A model generated the notes under the pieces. It was not told the origin of the DNA and ran no database searches. It was given only the letters and a program-made list of their open reading frames with translations. Shown here piece after piece: positions 23,309 to 35,805 of a DNA stretch of 64,000 bases. Position 1 is the first letter of the stretch. The number at the start of each line of letters is the position of its first letter. The position numbers were made by a program, and so were the translations under genes. Source of the DNA: Congeria kusceri (taxonomy: Eukaryota; Mollusca; Bivalvia; Myida; Dreissenidae); assembly GCA_027627225.1 (NCBI GenBank), contig CM051025.1, forward strand, positions 53,462,681-53,526,680. Reading direction: 5' to 3'.

Positions 23309-23443
23309 CTAAAATCTCAAGCATTTGCATTCATTTGCACGATTATTCAGTATGTAGTACATCAATCTTAAATGCATAGACGTATTTAAAATTAAATGAT
23401 TTTAAGCAGGGAACATTATGCCATTATGCTGAGATTTTTTTAC

Positions 23444-23649
23444 CTGGGCGTAAAGAGTTTCTATCTCCTTCCGAACACATCCATCTACGGATGGAAGCCA
23501 TTCACCGTCTGTCGAACATTTTCTTGTGATTATACCAATAGAAGCCTTATCCGGACATGGCATTACTTGTACCTCACCTGAAGGCGTTTGTAACCAGGGT
23601 CTGTTAGCTCGGTCTGTATTGGCGGGACAGTTTTGCACTTGTTTCTCAA
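23444..23649 (-). CDS. HormR (hormone-receptor motif) domain exon
   Basis: Encodes NCPANTD..RPWLQTPSGEV..MPCPDK..GIITRKCSTDGEW..VDGC, the Cys/Trp pattern of HormR domains that precede GAIN in many adhesion GPCRs. Starts in phase 1. Confidence 0.85.
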
Positions 23650-23965
23650 CTGAAAATAAAACAAAAAACAATCTAGGTTGAAAATACAAAGTGTATGTAC
23701 TACTCGCAGCGGCGGGAATGTGTTCATGATATATTCAGAGTTACAAACGTTTAATATTAACTAATAACGATAATAAGAATATTTTATATGTTTTCTTAAA
23801 ATTTCCTGTGTATTTCTTTTCTTATAATGTATATTTCATGAAGAAGTCAAATTTCAAACAAAGCAAATTTATTTAATCGGAAAAATAAATTTTCTTATAA
23901 TTTTCTTATAATGCAACCTCATGGTGATATGACATAACGACCTGGCAGAAAGACAAAAAACTAGC

Positions 23966-24145
23966 CTTTGATACAAGTTGGTGGTCTTCCACTCCATTCT
24001 CCATTCGACAAACATGTGATGCTCTTAAATCCAGATATAATATATTCTTCGGCACAAGCAAATGAAACAGTTTCGTTTCTTATAAACGTTGTTTTCTCAT
24101 CTGAAGTTATTGTCACTCGTTCACTGACGTTGAACCTTTCACACA
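23966..24145 (-). CDS. Sushi exon 29 (last CCP domain, GC donor)
   Basis: 59 codons with four sushi cysteines (VCERF, FAC, ITC, PTC) and the Trp of GEWSG. The exon must end AAA-G to keep phase, where the intron starts GCTAGT, so this appears to be a GC-AG intron. A TAG would follow in frame if it were not spliced. Confidence 0.82.
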
Positions 24146-24268
24146 CTGAAATAATACAAAATATAGTATAAAGCCAATAGAACACATGCCGATTAGTCAC
24201 CAATTTGTTCTAACAATGAATCAAACACTCTGCTGCTTTGTTGTCATCAGATCTCAGACTATTCTTAC

Positions 24269-24475
24269 CAATAGGTATACAGTCACCAAAGTGCGACTTC
24301 TCCCAATACCCTGTCTTTCCTCTAGCGAGACATTTGGTCGCTTCACTTTTGTCCCCATTTTTATTTCGAATATAGAAGCCGACATCGCAAACCATTATGG
24401 CCTGCGTACCAAATGTCGTCCTGTTTCCCGTGTATGTAACTGTCTGATGTTGACCTGTACTGAGACGGCCACAAT
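24269..24475 (-). CDS. Sushi exon 28 (long variant)
   Basis: 207 nt, longer than the usual 174. DCGRL start, MVCDVGFYI, TKCLARG, Trp and GDC; extra residues lie around NKNGDKSE and KTGYWEKSHF. Phase 1-1. Confidence 0.88.
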
Positions 24476-26218
24476 CTGAAATGTGTGCCAAAACTATGCT
24501 TTGAAACACGTGGCTATATGCTCCTATGTGAATATCTTATATTTGGAATTGCTTAAGAGAGGGCGAATTTAACGAATATTGTTAACGAATTGTTATTATA
24601 TAAAATAGCAAATTATTATGCTAAATTAATACACTTCTGAGATTTCTTAATTGAAACCAGTATAACCAAATATTTATGTTGATTATAGAAAACTATACTT
24701 TTGTGAAAATATTTGTTTCTGTTTATTTCTTTTGAAAACAAAATAAACCAATACGGTGTTGGTACTTTCAAAACATTTAATTGAAAGTACATGCAAATCC
24801 ATTATATAAATAAAAAGTCCCATCATACACAATTTCTAATACAGATATTATAACGATTTAACGGTTCAGTGATCATTCATATTTTATCGTGCTCTTGGGT
24901 GTCAAAACTAATCATTGCACGAGAAAATCCTGGTGAATGTAGAAATTCAATGCAGTTTATAATAGAAGTATTTAACAACAACATTCCAACCAAACAAACA
25001 TTTAAAATCAATTATTGCATGCATAACACCATAACACAATGAAGAATAGATGTTTCAAAAAAATGTAAATCATATGCAAATTAATCTGCAATTTTATCCA
25101 ATCTGTGTACTTGGGTATCACGTGATTAACGATTAACCTATTTTACACAAAGAACACGTGGTAAACTTCTTATTCGTTTGTGATATTTGATTAATGTAAA
25201 TTAATCCGTTCACAATAGTTAGGGAGGGGTTTCAAATGTCAGTGGCAAAACCTGGAAAGTGCTAGTGTGCAGTATACAGGACGCGTACGCGCCATTGGTA
25301 TGTAAGAGGCCGCATTCCACTTACTTATACATCGAGTAATAATTTTAAGACAAAATTTCTCTTTATTTAGCATGACATTTATTAAATCATTTTTTAACGA
25401 TTTTAAATCAAAATAAATGAAAAATAAAGAAAAATATTTTCTCTTAATTTCTAAATAATTGACATCCTGAAAAGTATTAGTGTTTTAATTGGTATTTGAA
25501 AATTGATGCAAAAACATTGTGTAGTTATTAGATTCCGTAATTTAAAGCCTCATTTAAGGTGAACATTATCAAATTTATATTAAACAATTAAAACATGTCT
25601 GGTAAAATTGTATTATTGTATTTGAATACCGTTTTGAATAAAAACACCGATCCTCCAAGTAAACTGGTTATAAACACTTGCTTTGTTTATTTGCAAGTGT
25701 GGTGATTTTCACAAGTTCCATGCTTTTCATGAATAACTGTACTGCTAACAATAATGTCATTTGTCATAAACTGGACAAGTCATTTTGAGGGCCGTCCCTA
25801 AAACGTTTTGTACAGCATTTGAAGTTTAAAATATATAATACATGCAACAATTTACGAACTTAAAATCGCTTTGTAAGTTTCTGACTACTATAATAAGTAA
25901 ATGTGCATAGAAAAACCATGTTGCTATGTGTATAATTACCTTTGTCTTCTCAATGTGTTGAAACAATATATTTATTAAATTCTGCTAATAGTATAGGTTT
26001 ATTAGACGACCCTCGAAATTGAAACGCTTCACTAACCACAATAACGGGATTTTTCCATGCAAAAATAGTGCATAGGATTTGCATTTCTTTTACGGGAAAC
26101 TAGGACACCAAATGTCTTTAAATGTAAACAATCAAGTGAAAATAAAACGAGTCAAATTTCATATTATTTTATGAAAATGTTAACTAGTGTTTGGTCATAA
26201 TGTTTTAGTGTATGTGTT

Positions 26219-26950
26219 TGTTGCCGGTGTTCGATTTAAGTATGATACGGGTGTGGGTCACCGGCTATCGTGTTGTGAAGAACAACACAATAGTAATACA
26301 AGTCTGAAATATATTTAATACATATTAAATATATAAAATATGTTGAATGTTTCACATTCAAAGTCACGAACCGAATGTCATCAAAACATATATAACAACC
26401 GACAGATTGTTAACAATAGGTTAACAATTAGATTTAAATTAAAATAATTAAATAATACATATATAATACTTGACAATGCATAAATACAATCAATGCAAAA
26501 ATATAAAATAATAGAAAATAGTAGTTACCTGAAATATATTTAATAAATATTAAATATAAAAAATATGTTGAATGTTTCACATTCAAAGTCACGAACCGAA
26601 TGTGAAGTTTCGTGATAAATCGTGATGGATTAAATTGGTTGAGTGAACACAATCAGTGACTGGGGATCTAATCTGCGTGATTGTTAGTCATTGTTAGTCA
26701 TTGTTAATAGAGAAAAGTATAATTTTGTTAATTGAAGAGTTCTCAGTCTATAATCGACGAATATTGCCTAACTATAACTGTAAATATAAAACCTTACGAT
26801 CTAAACCTAACTAACTACTCTACATGTATTAATTTAAAAATAATTAATTTATTAAACACAGGGATTGTAATAACAACAATACGCATTATTATTGTTCATA
26901 AAGTTTTATGGTTTATACCATAATGATGCTTGATTTTATGGACTGTAACA
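26219..26950 (-). repeat. Ty3 element 3' LTR
   Basis: 732 bp, TG...CA ends. It contains an internal direct repeat of about 75 bp (near 26304 and 26529). Short minus-strand frames inside it are not genes. Confidence 0.95.
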
Positions 26951-26966
26951 TATTTCCCCTCTCCGA
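26951..26966 (-). other. Polypurine tract of Ty3 element
   Basis: Read on the minus strand, GGAGAGGGGAAATA directly abuts the 3' LTR, as expected for the plus-strand primer. Confidence 0.75.
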
Positions 26967-27299
26967 CAAGATGGCGTCCTCGACATCTTTTCATTATAAC
27001 ATTTTACTAAGTTGTATTATGTAATACACATTTATAAATAATAAAATAACATGTTTGTTCACATTAAGCAAACAATATACAGGTTATTCAGAATAATAGT
27101 TTAATATTTAAAGAATGACATTACATGATACATCCGTATTATAAAATACATTAAAAATGGTATATCAATTATCCTATAATCAGTGATTAAACATGCTTTT
27201 TTTTTCAAGAAATTATAATGCATAATTATACACTGAAACAAAACACTCTGTCGTCTGAAACATATCTGTTGAATATCAATTTCATCTCAAAATAGTTAG

Positions 27300-28043
27300 T
27301 TACACAAATATCTCACACTCGGTCGGTACAGTAGCCACGTTGTGTTCTAATATGTACTCGCCGGATGTGAATCTCGCGGGTCTGCGTGTCGTCCTGGTAG
27401 ATCTATGAGGAAGTACTCCGGGTTCTCCAGGTTTCCTCTTGTGCGGCGGTCTGTATGGTGAGTTTGGTGACTCTCTGTCATACGTGTCGCAACTGCCAGA
27501 CATTGACGTCTTGACGTCGGCGTCGTCTTGGCTATCTCGAACAGTCGGTCCGATACTAGGCTCCGTATCAAGTCGGATGAAGACGATCTGCATATCGGCA
27601 AACTGTTTATCAACAGTAAATTGTTCCGATGAACTGTCTTCGCGTCGCCTTTCCCGTCTTCGCGTTGAATGCGAAAAACAGGTATGTCGGGGTCTGGCTG
27701 CGAAATTACCACATAGGGATGTTCATCCCAGACATCGGCAATTTTGTTTTTACCCCGCAAACCGTAGTTACGTAGTAATACACGATCTCTACATTCAAGT
27801 TTTGCGTATTTGACCTTTTTGTCATATTATTCTTTTGCTTTATTACCTTTATTTTGAGCTTGGCGATCTGCAACACTGTACGAATTTCTCAGGTTCGTTT
27901 CTAGCGTTTTTCATGTATTGGGAAGGGGATGAACCTTCGATATTTTGGCGTTTTAGACCCAGTACTGCATCGATCGCTAATCTAGGTGATCTGCCGAGCA
28001 ATAATGTGTATGGGGCGAATCCCGTACTTTCGTGACGTGTCAC
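27300..28043 (-). pseudogene. Ty3 integrase C-terminal region (broken)
   Basis: Pieces in shifted frames: 27849-28043 (RHESTGFAPYTLLLGR, a common integrase tail motif) and 27347-27760 (KIADVWDEHPYVV...DIPVFRIQ, the C-terminal chromatin-binding-like fold). At least one frameshift separates them from the core. Confidence 0.8.
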
Positions 28044-28642
28044 GTTGTATGCGTGAACAAGAGACGGAATAGCAGACTTCCAGCTGACTTACGATCCGGT
28101 TCAAGTGACCGTAACATTTGTAAGAGGGTTTGATTGAATCGCTCACATTGTCCGTTCCCTTGAGGGTGGTACGCAGTGGTTCGGGTACGATTAATACCAG
28201 CAATACGACACAATCTTTGGATAACTCGTGACAGAAAATTTTGCTCCCTGTCACTAAGGAGTTTTTCAGGAAAGCCGTAGTGCACAAAGAAATTGTCCAT
28301 CAGCACTTTAGCAGTGGTTCGGGCCGTTTGATTACGGGTCGGAATATCCTGTGAGTACCGAGTGAAGTGATCGGTTATCACTAGTATGTTCTCATACCCA
28401 CCTTTGGACATTTCTAAAGACAAGTAATCGATACATACCAGTTCCATGGTGTATGATGAACTTATATTTACAAGCCCTGTAGCGCGAGATGGCCGAACTT
28501 TGCTTTTTACACAACGTTCGCACTTATGTATCCAGTCGGATACGTCATTGTCCATTCCTGGCCAATAAAAGCTCTCTTTTAAGAGTGAAAGTGTGCGGTC
28601 GCGACCTTGATGTCCTAGATCGTCGTGCAATGCTCTGAACAT
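28040..28642 (-). pseudogene. Ty3 integrase zinc-binding and catalytic core (broken)
   Basis: HHCC-type region (LHDDLGHQG ... CERC) followed by the DDE core: Asp in CIDYLSLE, Asp in LLSDREQNF and Glu in GNGQCERFNQ. All three catalytic acids are present, but the frame shifts both before and after this segment. Confidence 0.88.
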
Positions 28643-28692
28643 AGAGCGACGACCTGATTCAGGAAGGACAATTCGTTGTATTGTCTCCCCTT

Positions 28693-29280
28693 TTATATTG
28701 GCGGAATGATCAAATGAGACAATTTCTTGAAATGTCTAAGATATTTTCTTGTTGTCGGCGTCATACGTTTCATCTGCTCGACAGACGGCATTGGCTCACG
28801 AGCAACGTAATCTTTAATACAATGTATTGCGGTATCGGCATTCTGACCTGATACCCAATTATTGTCGTCAAATACCTGAGCCCCATCGTATATGTTTGTA
28901 TCCGGTGGGTTAAATTGCGTCGTGGGTTGGGTTGGTGAAGCTAATATAGCTTGTAACACGCATGGTTCAACTTGTTTACACTGAGTTGTAAACATGTGTG
29001 AACTCTCATCTGACGATATGTTACTTTCGTCACTGAGTGTCTGCTGAGGTCTTTGGCGTGAGAGCGCATCGGCTTCAATGTTGAGCTTGCCAGAACGGTA
29101 ATTTATTTTACAATTGTAATTGGCAAGGGAGGCAACCCATCTCTGAACACAAGCGTTAAGTTTGGCTGTACTTTGAACGTAGGTCAGGGGGTTGTTATCT
29201 GTAAAAACTACAAATTGCACGCCATATAGGTAGTCATGGAATTTTTCAGTGATAGCCCACTTAAGGGCTAAAAATTCCAA
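28693..29280 (-). pseudogene. Ty3 RNase H C-terminal part and connection
   Basis: Same frame as the RT segment but separated from it by a single in-frame TAG at 29295-29293. It has FTDNNPLTYV and EADALSR, typical of Ty3 RNase H ends. Confidence 0.85.
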
Positions 29281-29292
29281 TTTACTTGAGTG

Positions 29293-30924
29293 CTAGTTGC
29301 GCTCGGTGGGTTTCCGACTCCGGCTTGCATATGCGACAACTCTGTCTTCCTGATATAAAACCGCACCAAGACCGATAGCAGAGGCATCGGTGTGCAATCG
29401 GAACGGTTTATTGTAGTCGGCGTGTGCCAAAACTGGTGCTGTAGTTAACTTTGACTTTATTAAGTCAAAGGCAGCCTGCTCAATATCGCCCCACTTTAAA
29501 GCATCAGTTTTGGGCTTACGAGTTTTGTGTTTGTTTCGTTTGTCAGGGTTCTCACTTAATAAATTATTAAGAGGACGGACATTAGAGCCAAAGATGGCAA
29601 TGAATCGTCGGTAGTAGCCGGCGAATCCGAGAAAACTTCGTACCTCTTTGACATTCTGTGGCACTGGCCATTTCAACACAGCTTCGATTTTAGAGGGGTC
29701 TGTTGTTATGCCTTCTGAAGAGACTATATGGCCTAGATATTTAACCTCCCTTATTAGAAAATCACATTTTGAAGCTTTAAGCTTTAAATTATGTGTTTCT
29801 AGTTGTTTAAAAACGGCTTCTAGTCGATTTACCATTTGTGGAACTGTGGCAGAATACACAATGATGTCGTCTAAGTATATAAGACAGTCTCTGAGGTTGA
29901 GCTCGCCCATGCAACGTTCCATCAACCTTTGAAAGGTTGCTGGAGCGTTGCAGAGTCCAAATGGAAGGCGGTTACATTCATAGAACCCTGATAAGCCTAC
30001 TTGGAAGGCAGTCTTTTCCTTATCTTGTTCGGCCATTTCGACCTGCCAGTATCCTGATTTGAGGTCGAGTTTTGTAAAATATTTTGAACCGGATAGCAGT
30101 TGTAATGTTTCATCAATGCGCGGGAGAGGGTACGCATTTTTATGTGTGCGCGAATTCAACTTCCTGTAATCGATACAGAAGCGAATTGTACCGTCTTTCT
30201 TCCGGACAATTACAACATTTGAGGAAAACGGACTTTGTGATGGTCTTATAACCCCCATGTCCAACATTTCGTGTATGTGTTCCCGGACCTCGTTAATAAG
30301 TCCCGGTGGAACACGTCGGTACGGTTCTTTGAATGGTTCGCTGTTTTCCAGCTTTATTTCGTGTTTAACCAGATCTGTGCTCCCAATATCTAATGGGCCT
30401 TGTGAAAAGACATTGCGCCATTTCCACAACAGATTTTCGATGGTTACTTTTTGTTCGTTGTCAAGATGACTCACTTTTACATTGATATTGTCAAGAAAAT
30501 CGTTTTTATTTAATGGTTTATCATTTTGTTTTGTTTTTGATTTTGACTCAACTGGGGTATTATACGTGTTGTCGCACGTTTCTGGACACCATGGTCTCAA
30601 TACCTTTACATCTTGTAATTGACACAAAACAGAATCTGGCTTTATTGATATTGTTTTGGCGGACATGTTAAAAATTTTCACTGGTACACGGGCCGTTTTA
30701 CCAGGGTTTTCCAAGGAAACAACACGTGGACAAACACCAATTCTTGGTGATGCAATTGACGATTGTTCTGTTACAGCCGTAAAACCTTGTAACTCAGTAG
30801 TCTTGCGTACAAAACCAGATACTGTAATGGTTTCATATGGAGGCATTTGTACACCTTTCTTGTTAGTGCTGTGTACCAAACATTGAGGTGATTGCGCAAA
30901 ATAGACATGTACGCTGTTTGCCAT
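29293..30924 (-). pseudogene. Ty3 reverse transcriptase and RNase H start
   Basis: 543 codons. RT motifs in order: RKKDGTIRFCIDYRKLN, FTKLDLKSGYWQ, LPFGLCNAPATFQ, the catalytic YLDDIIVYS, LGHIVSSEG and FLGFAGYYRRF. RNase H then begins with LHTDAS. It ends at an amber codon inside RNase H. The RT core itself has no lesion that I can see. Confidence 0.93.
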
Positions 30925-31366
30925 TCTGTTGGTAACTTATTTTCTGATACATGGCTTAATAGCCGAATGAGGTTTGTGCCTACAATAACGGGGACTTGTA
31001 GGTTGTATTCTGTATCGTGGACTACTAAAACAGGTACATCATATGTGTGATCAGAAATGTGGGGTATTTTTATTTCGGCTTCTATATAACCAATATAAGG
31101 AATTTCATTCCCGTCGGCCCCTTTAATCGATATTTTAAGTTCTTCTAAATCATGTATTTGTGGTGTTTCTTGTAGCTGTGCAACAAAGCTTTGGCTCACA
31201 GTTGTAATCATTGCACCGCTATCAATTAATGCTGGTGTCAATTCACAGTTTAACATGATTTCCGATTCATTTGAATGGCCAATCAATCTTTCTAAAAAGG
31301 GTAATTTTCTAGGTTTTGGGTCTTCTGTATTAGTGTCCCCGATTTGACCCGCAATGGAGACATCGG
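30771..31366 (-). pseudogene. Ty3 aspartic protease
   Basis: Holds the protease motif LIDSGAMITTVS. The frame is shifted against the downstream RT frame, so pol cannot be read through without frameshifting or repair. Confidence 0.82.
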
Positions 31367-31371
31367 CTAGT

Positions 31372-33122
31372 TTAAAGGATTGGGATTCTGACCTTCATGG
31401 TTGTCTGTTCTAGTCGTGTCTTCGCTGTTTCTGTTTCTGTTGCGGTAACCATATCCTCGACCCGCCAAGTTCTGTATCCACCTCTTTGTGGTTTGGAACT
31501 GTCTCTGTCAAGCGTTTCTGTAGATGACTGACTTAATCTCATGTCTTCAACTTTCCTGTCTAATGCTTCTATCTGTTTCATGAGAGTCGCTATCATGTCA
31601 GATGTACGTGTGAATTCCGTATCCACAGACGCTTGGTTTATCTTCGTCGTTTTCGGTCGTGTGCCATTTCTTTCTCGTTGTAGCTGAATCTCAAATTCTT
31701 CTGCTCTGACCTTGTTTCTTAGCGTTTCATAAGTCATGGAGCTTTCAAAGTGAACTCGTTCGCTTGACGTAATTCTTCACTTTTCAGGCCTCTCCAGAAT
31801 CTATTCTTCAACTTAGCGTTTCTTTCTGCTTCAGGCATTCTAGCCTTTCTTGAAATCTGTAAAAGCATTTCTTCTAATCTTAGCCCCCATTCAACGATTG
31901 ATTCGTCCTGCTTCTGTTCAGCAAGTAAGAACTTTGACAAAATACTGTCTTCGCTAGCTACATTGCCGAAATTCTCTTCCAAATTCTGCATAATTTGTTC
32001 CACGGTTGCGTACGTGCCGATATGTAGCATGCATGTTCTAGCTTGATCTCTCAGTGACTTGCGTAAGGCTTGCTTTAATACTTGCTCTGAGTAAATATGT
32101 TGAATACTTTCAAATTCAAGCTTGAATTCTTCGAAAGATGCCTCGTGTTTAGGAACAGGTTCCTTGCCAGAAAATGGCGCTAAATTAATTTTGATAGATA
32201 AATCTTTTGGCTCTGTTTCAGTAGTTCTTGACCAATCATGTGGTTCTCTATAGCTGTTTGCGAGTTCGCTCTTCTGCCGTTCAAGTTCTTGTATCTTTCC
32301 GTCTAATTCCAATAATTTGAAATTTTCTTTCTTGTGATGACTATGTTCCCGTGCTTCGTGGTTAGTAATAACCCTTTGTTTCGATTCTTGCTTAATCAGC
32401 GCTGCTTCTCTTTCTCTCATATGCATTTCCATTTCTTCAAACCTCTGTGACGTTCTTTCTTGTAGTTGTTCTAGTCTATTCTCATACTGAACCATGTGAA
32501 ACTCACTTTTGGACAATTTAGCCTGTAATTCTTTCTCTCGTTTCTGAAATTCGAGTTCTCTAACCTTCATTTTTCTTTCTTTCTCTTCTAATAACGACAT
32601 CAGTCGTTCTATCTCTTGTGCCTTTCTATACATATCCTGCTTCATCTTGAGTGATTATCTATCATTACTAACTTCATGTTGATGTATGTGTTTCGGCGTT
32701 GTTTCTTGCAAAACACGCTCTTCTAATAGTCTTAAACTTCTCTCTAAGTCTTCCATTTGTTCTGTGCCACTTTGTATTTCTTTGGATGCACGTCTGTCTG
32801 TAGATGTCTGCAAAACTCCATCCATTCTAAGCTGTTCCAATCTCTCATCCAGCTTCTGTGTTTCGATGGACACGTTGAACAGGTCACCGTGTTCGTATCC
32901 TCCTGCATCAGTGATTGTATGTGTCTTTTCTTTACCCCTCCGTCTCTCTAAAATGAGCTTTTCTCTCTAATTTCTGAACATTTCTAGTTCAGCATCTTTT
33001 GTCTTTCTCTGTTCAAGTTCAAACTCTCGTTTTCTTTGTCTCTCATCATCGATCAAATCTTGTTCGTTTCTCAAATCGTCTGTAGATTTGCGCAAACTAT
33101 AAGACTTTCCACCTTCTGCCAT
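31372..33122 (-). pseudogene. Ty3 gag (broken)
   Basis: ATG at 33122-33120. The protein is strongly coiled-coil (Glu/Lys/Arg-rich heptads) and then a capsid-like region (FKLEFESIQ...LKNRFWRGLKSEELRQA). Two in-frame stops (near 32970 and at 32655) and a frameshift near 31737 interrupt it. I do not see a clear CCHC knuckle; an RG/RN-rich tail stands near 31400-31480. Confidence 0.8.
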
Positions 33123-34382
33123 AATCACTATTGTATGGTACTACTATACTATACTTGGTAACTAATATTTGCAAAGATATTGTCTATACGTGCACGCAAT
33201 TAATTTAATGATTATTCTATTCTTACTATTCTAACCTATTTAACTACACAAATGTAAAAACAAATCAACAGCACACGTCCAAATATACAAATTTAATGTT
33301 ATATTTACAAGCGATTTCAATGCTCAATACTCATGATATATTATTTCCCCCCCTTTTTTTTTTACAATAATTGCGTATTTCATCAGTCCTTATTATCTGC
33401 CCTTGACCAGTAGTAATGTACTAATTCCGTTTAATGCTGTAGCAGTTACTTCCCCTTTCTTTTCTTTTTGTTTCAACTAATCAGTAACTCAAACGTTCAA
33501 TTATTCAGTTATTGACAATACGCTTTGATTATCTGTTACAAGCTTAATTCACTATTTCATTTGACGAGAAATTTGTCCTCTAAGCATGTTTAATTCGAAC
33601 TCCAACCGCCAGCGTGCAAGTCAAGCGCGTCAACACTACGCCAATTTTACTATCGCAGCAGTCGCTACATAAAACCCACGATACCGACGTTCGGTTATCG
33701 GAAAGTAAAGTTCTCGATTATTTAATATAATCGATACTATCTACTCTCGAGTAATCGCATGTGATTTTCGATCGCGCGGTAGGCCTATGAATTATTTTAG
33801 CAGATTAAATTAGAAAAAAAGTGCATACTTTATTACGAATATCTCGTTTTATCTGACCGGTCTAGGAATTAATAGATCAATCTTGCACGTTGTCTCATAA
33901 CCTCACAATATTGTTTGAATTGGGTTTTATTTGTGGACTGATAAAACAAGTAACGTTTCTAATAAGTGAACACTAATCTACTACATAGCGATACTTAAAC
34001 TGCTACTTGGTTATTAGTAGTGTTAGATAAAAGATCATCTTTGTTATGTGATTTCACAGTTAATTGGTTACACGAAATTAATGCTCGAGTGTTCAATTCG
34101 TTTATTTTGTAATATAAGACCTCCGGCCCATAATACAAGCATTACAAGCATCAAGCAATGTTAATGGCATTTTCCAGATATAAGAAATATATAATAATTT
34201 GTGTGAGGAATGTTGATAATTATTCAATAATTATACAGATTTCACTATGTACACGTACAGTAATAACACAACGAGGTAATAAAAATTGCATAACTGAGGT
34301 AATTTTTACAATACTTGCAACATAATGTTTGTATCGTTATACACATCAAGACTATAAAATGATTGCTAAACTGCCTATTCAA

Positions 34383-34817
34383 TGTTCGGGTTATACACGT
34401 CAAGAATATAAAATAGTAGCCAAGTTGTCTATTCTATATTCACATTGTTATACACAATAACAATATGTAACATTGGGTAAACTGTTAATTTAGTTGTTCA
34501 TACCGTTTTACACATCAATAATATAAATGTTCATGTTATACACATCAAGGATATAAAATAGTAACCTAGTTGTCTATTCATTATTCACATTGTTATACAC
34601 AATAATAATATGCAACAATGGCTAAAATGTTAGTTTAGTTGTTCATAACTTTATACACATCGATAATATAAATGTTCATATTATACCCATCAAGAATATA
34701 AAATAGTAGCTAAATTGTCTATTCAATATTCACATTGTTATACACAATAATAATATGCAACAATGGCTAAACTGTTAATTTAGTTGTTCATACCGCTTTA
34801 CACGTCAATAATATAAA
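34383..34817. repeat. 145-bp tandem repeat, three copies, in Ty3 leader
   Basis: Copies at 34383-34527, 34528-34672 and 34673-34817, with partial copies on both sides. Cores ttatacacatcaa..atataaaatagtag and tttagttgttcata recur in each. Confidence 0.9.
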
Positions 34818-35787
34818 GTAGCTGCTATAATGTCCATTCAAATAACGCAAAATAAACATGTTACAGTAGACTTGCTCTTAAAGTAAATGCAGCGTCCAGA
34901 TATCTTGCGAGTGCAAAAATGCTTTGCACAGTTGTATTAAACATGATTTTTATAAATAACTGCTCAGTTGCGGGCAATGTCAACCACTCTAAAATAACGT
35001 TGCCGTAAGTCGACGTACGTGGGACAGACAATTAAAAAATGTAATTCGTTTTCTATGCTGTAGACATTTCTATGTAGGCATAATAATATTGTACAGTATA
35101 TAAGATAATACGATAATTGATATTTATACAAAAATATAGGACAATTGTACAGTAATATGTCGGAGAAATGGTATTTATTATTATTATTTATTTTTTTTAA
35201 ATATTTTTTTTTACGTTATTACACACTAAGTTGACAACGTAACTTAAATGAGATTTAGCCAAAATCTATGACAATAATAGAATTTGAATAAAACTGTGTA
35301 TATGTGTAAATATAAATTAAATAAAGTCAACTTAGTATATAATTGGCATGCAAATTGCAATTAAATTAAAACAATATACAATATACAAAATGTGACTCAC
35401 CAATCCGTCGGCAATGAAAAACACAACAAAACACAAAATAATAACTTATGATCCACTGTCCATTTCACTTAATGTCCAGTAAAGAATCCGGTCCTGTTCT
35501 CCAGAGAAAAGCGTGAAGTCCTCCGCCGCGGCGCACGCGTAACGTGATAAGAGTTCCCGGGCCACTAGTTCACTACACTACGTACGTACGAACGGTTGCT
35601 AGCAAGTCCACGGATCCTTGTACATGTACAGTGACGTGTATAGATCACCGTCACAATAAAGTTGGAACTGTTCCTTTCAGATGTGCCGTGCACGTGTCAA
35701 CGTCGGAATAACGTTGACGTGAAGTTTCCGGATTCAACGTGGATGGTCAAGCTGAAACTCGCTGCCTGTATATTCACTAATGTGAAG

Positions 35788-35803
35788 TCACGTTGGGCGC
35801 CAT
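35788..35803 (-). other. Primer-binding site of Ty3 element (tRNA-Lys type)
   Basis: Two bases after the 5' LTR the minus strand reads TGGCGCCCAACGTGAC, which matches the start of the tRNA-Lys(1,2) complementary PBS known from retroviruses and Ty3-type elements. Confidence 0.8.
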
Positions 35804-35805
35804 TT

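Larger units (their letters stand above)
33123..35805 (-). other. Ty3 element leader between PBS and gag
   Basis: A 2.7-kb non-coding leader, unusually long. It carries a 145-bp tandem repeat (34383-34817). I see no open frame of interest. Confidence 0.6.

Noticed and set aside
26434..26652. A 72-codon minus-strand protein, also at 36022-36240
   Set aside because: Identical because it lies in both LTRs of the Ty3 element; no coding features.
29648..30886. Plus-strand frames within the Ty3 pol region
   Set aside because: Antisense shadows of the reverse transcriptase and protease frames.
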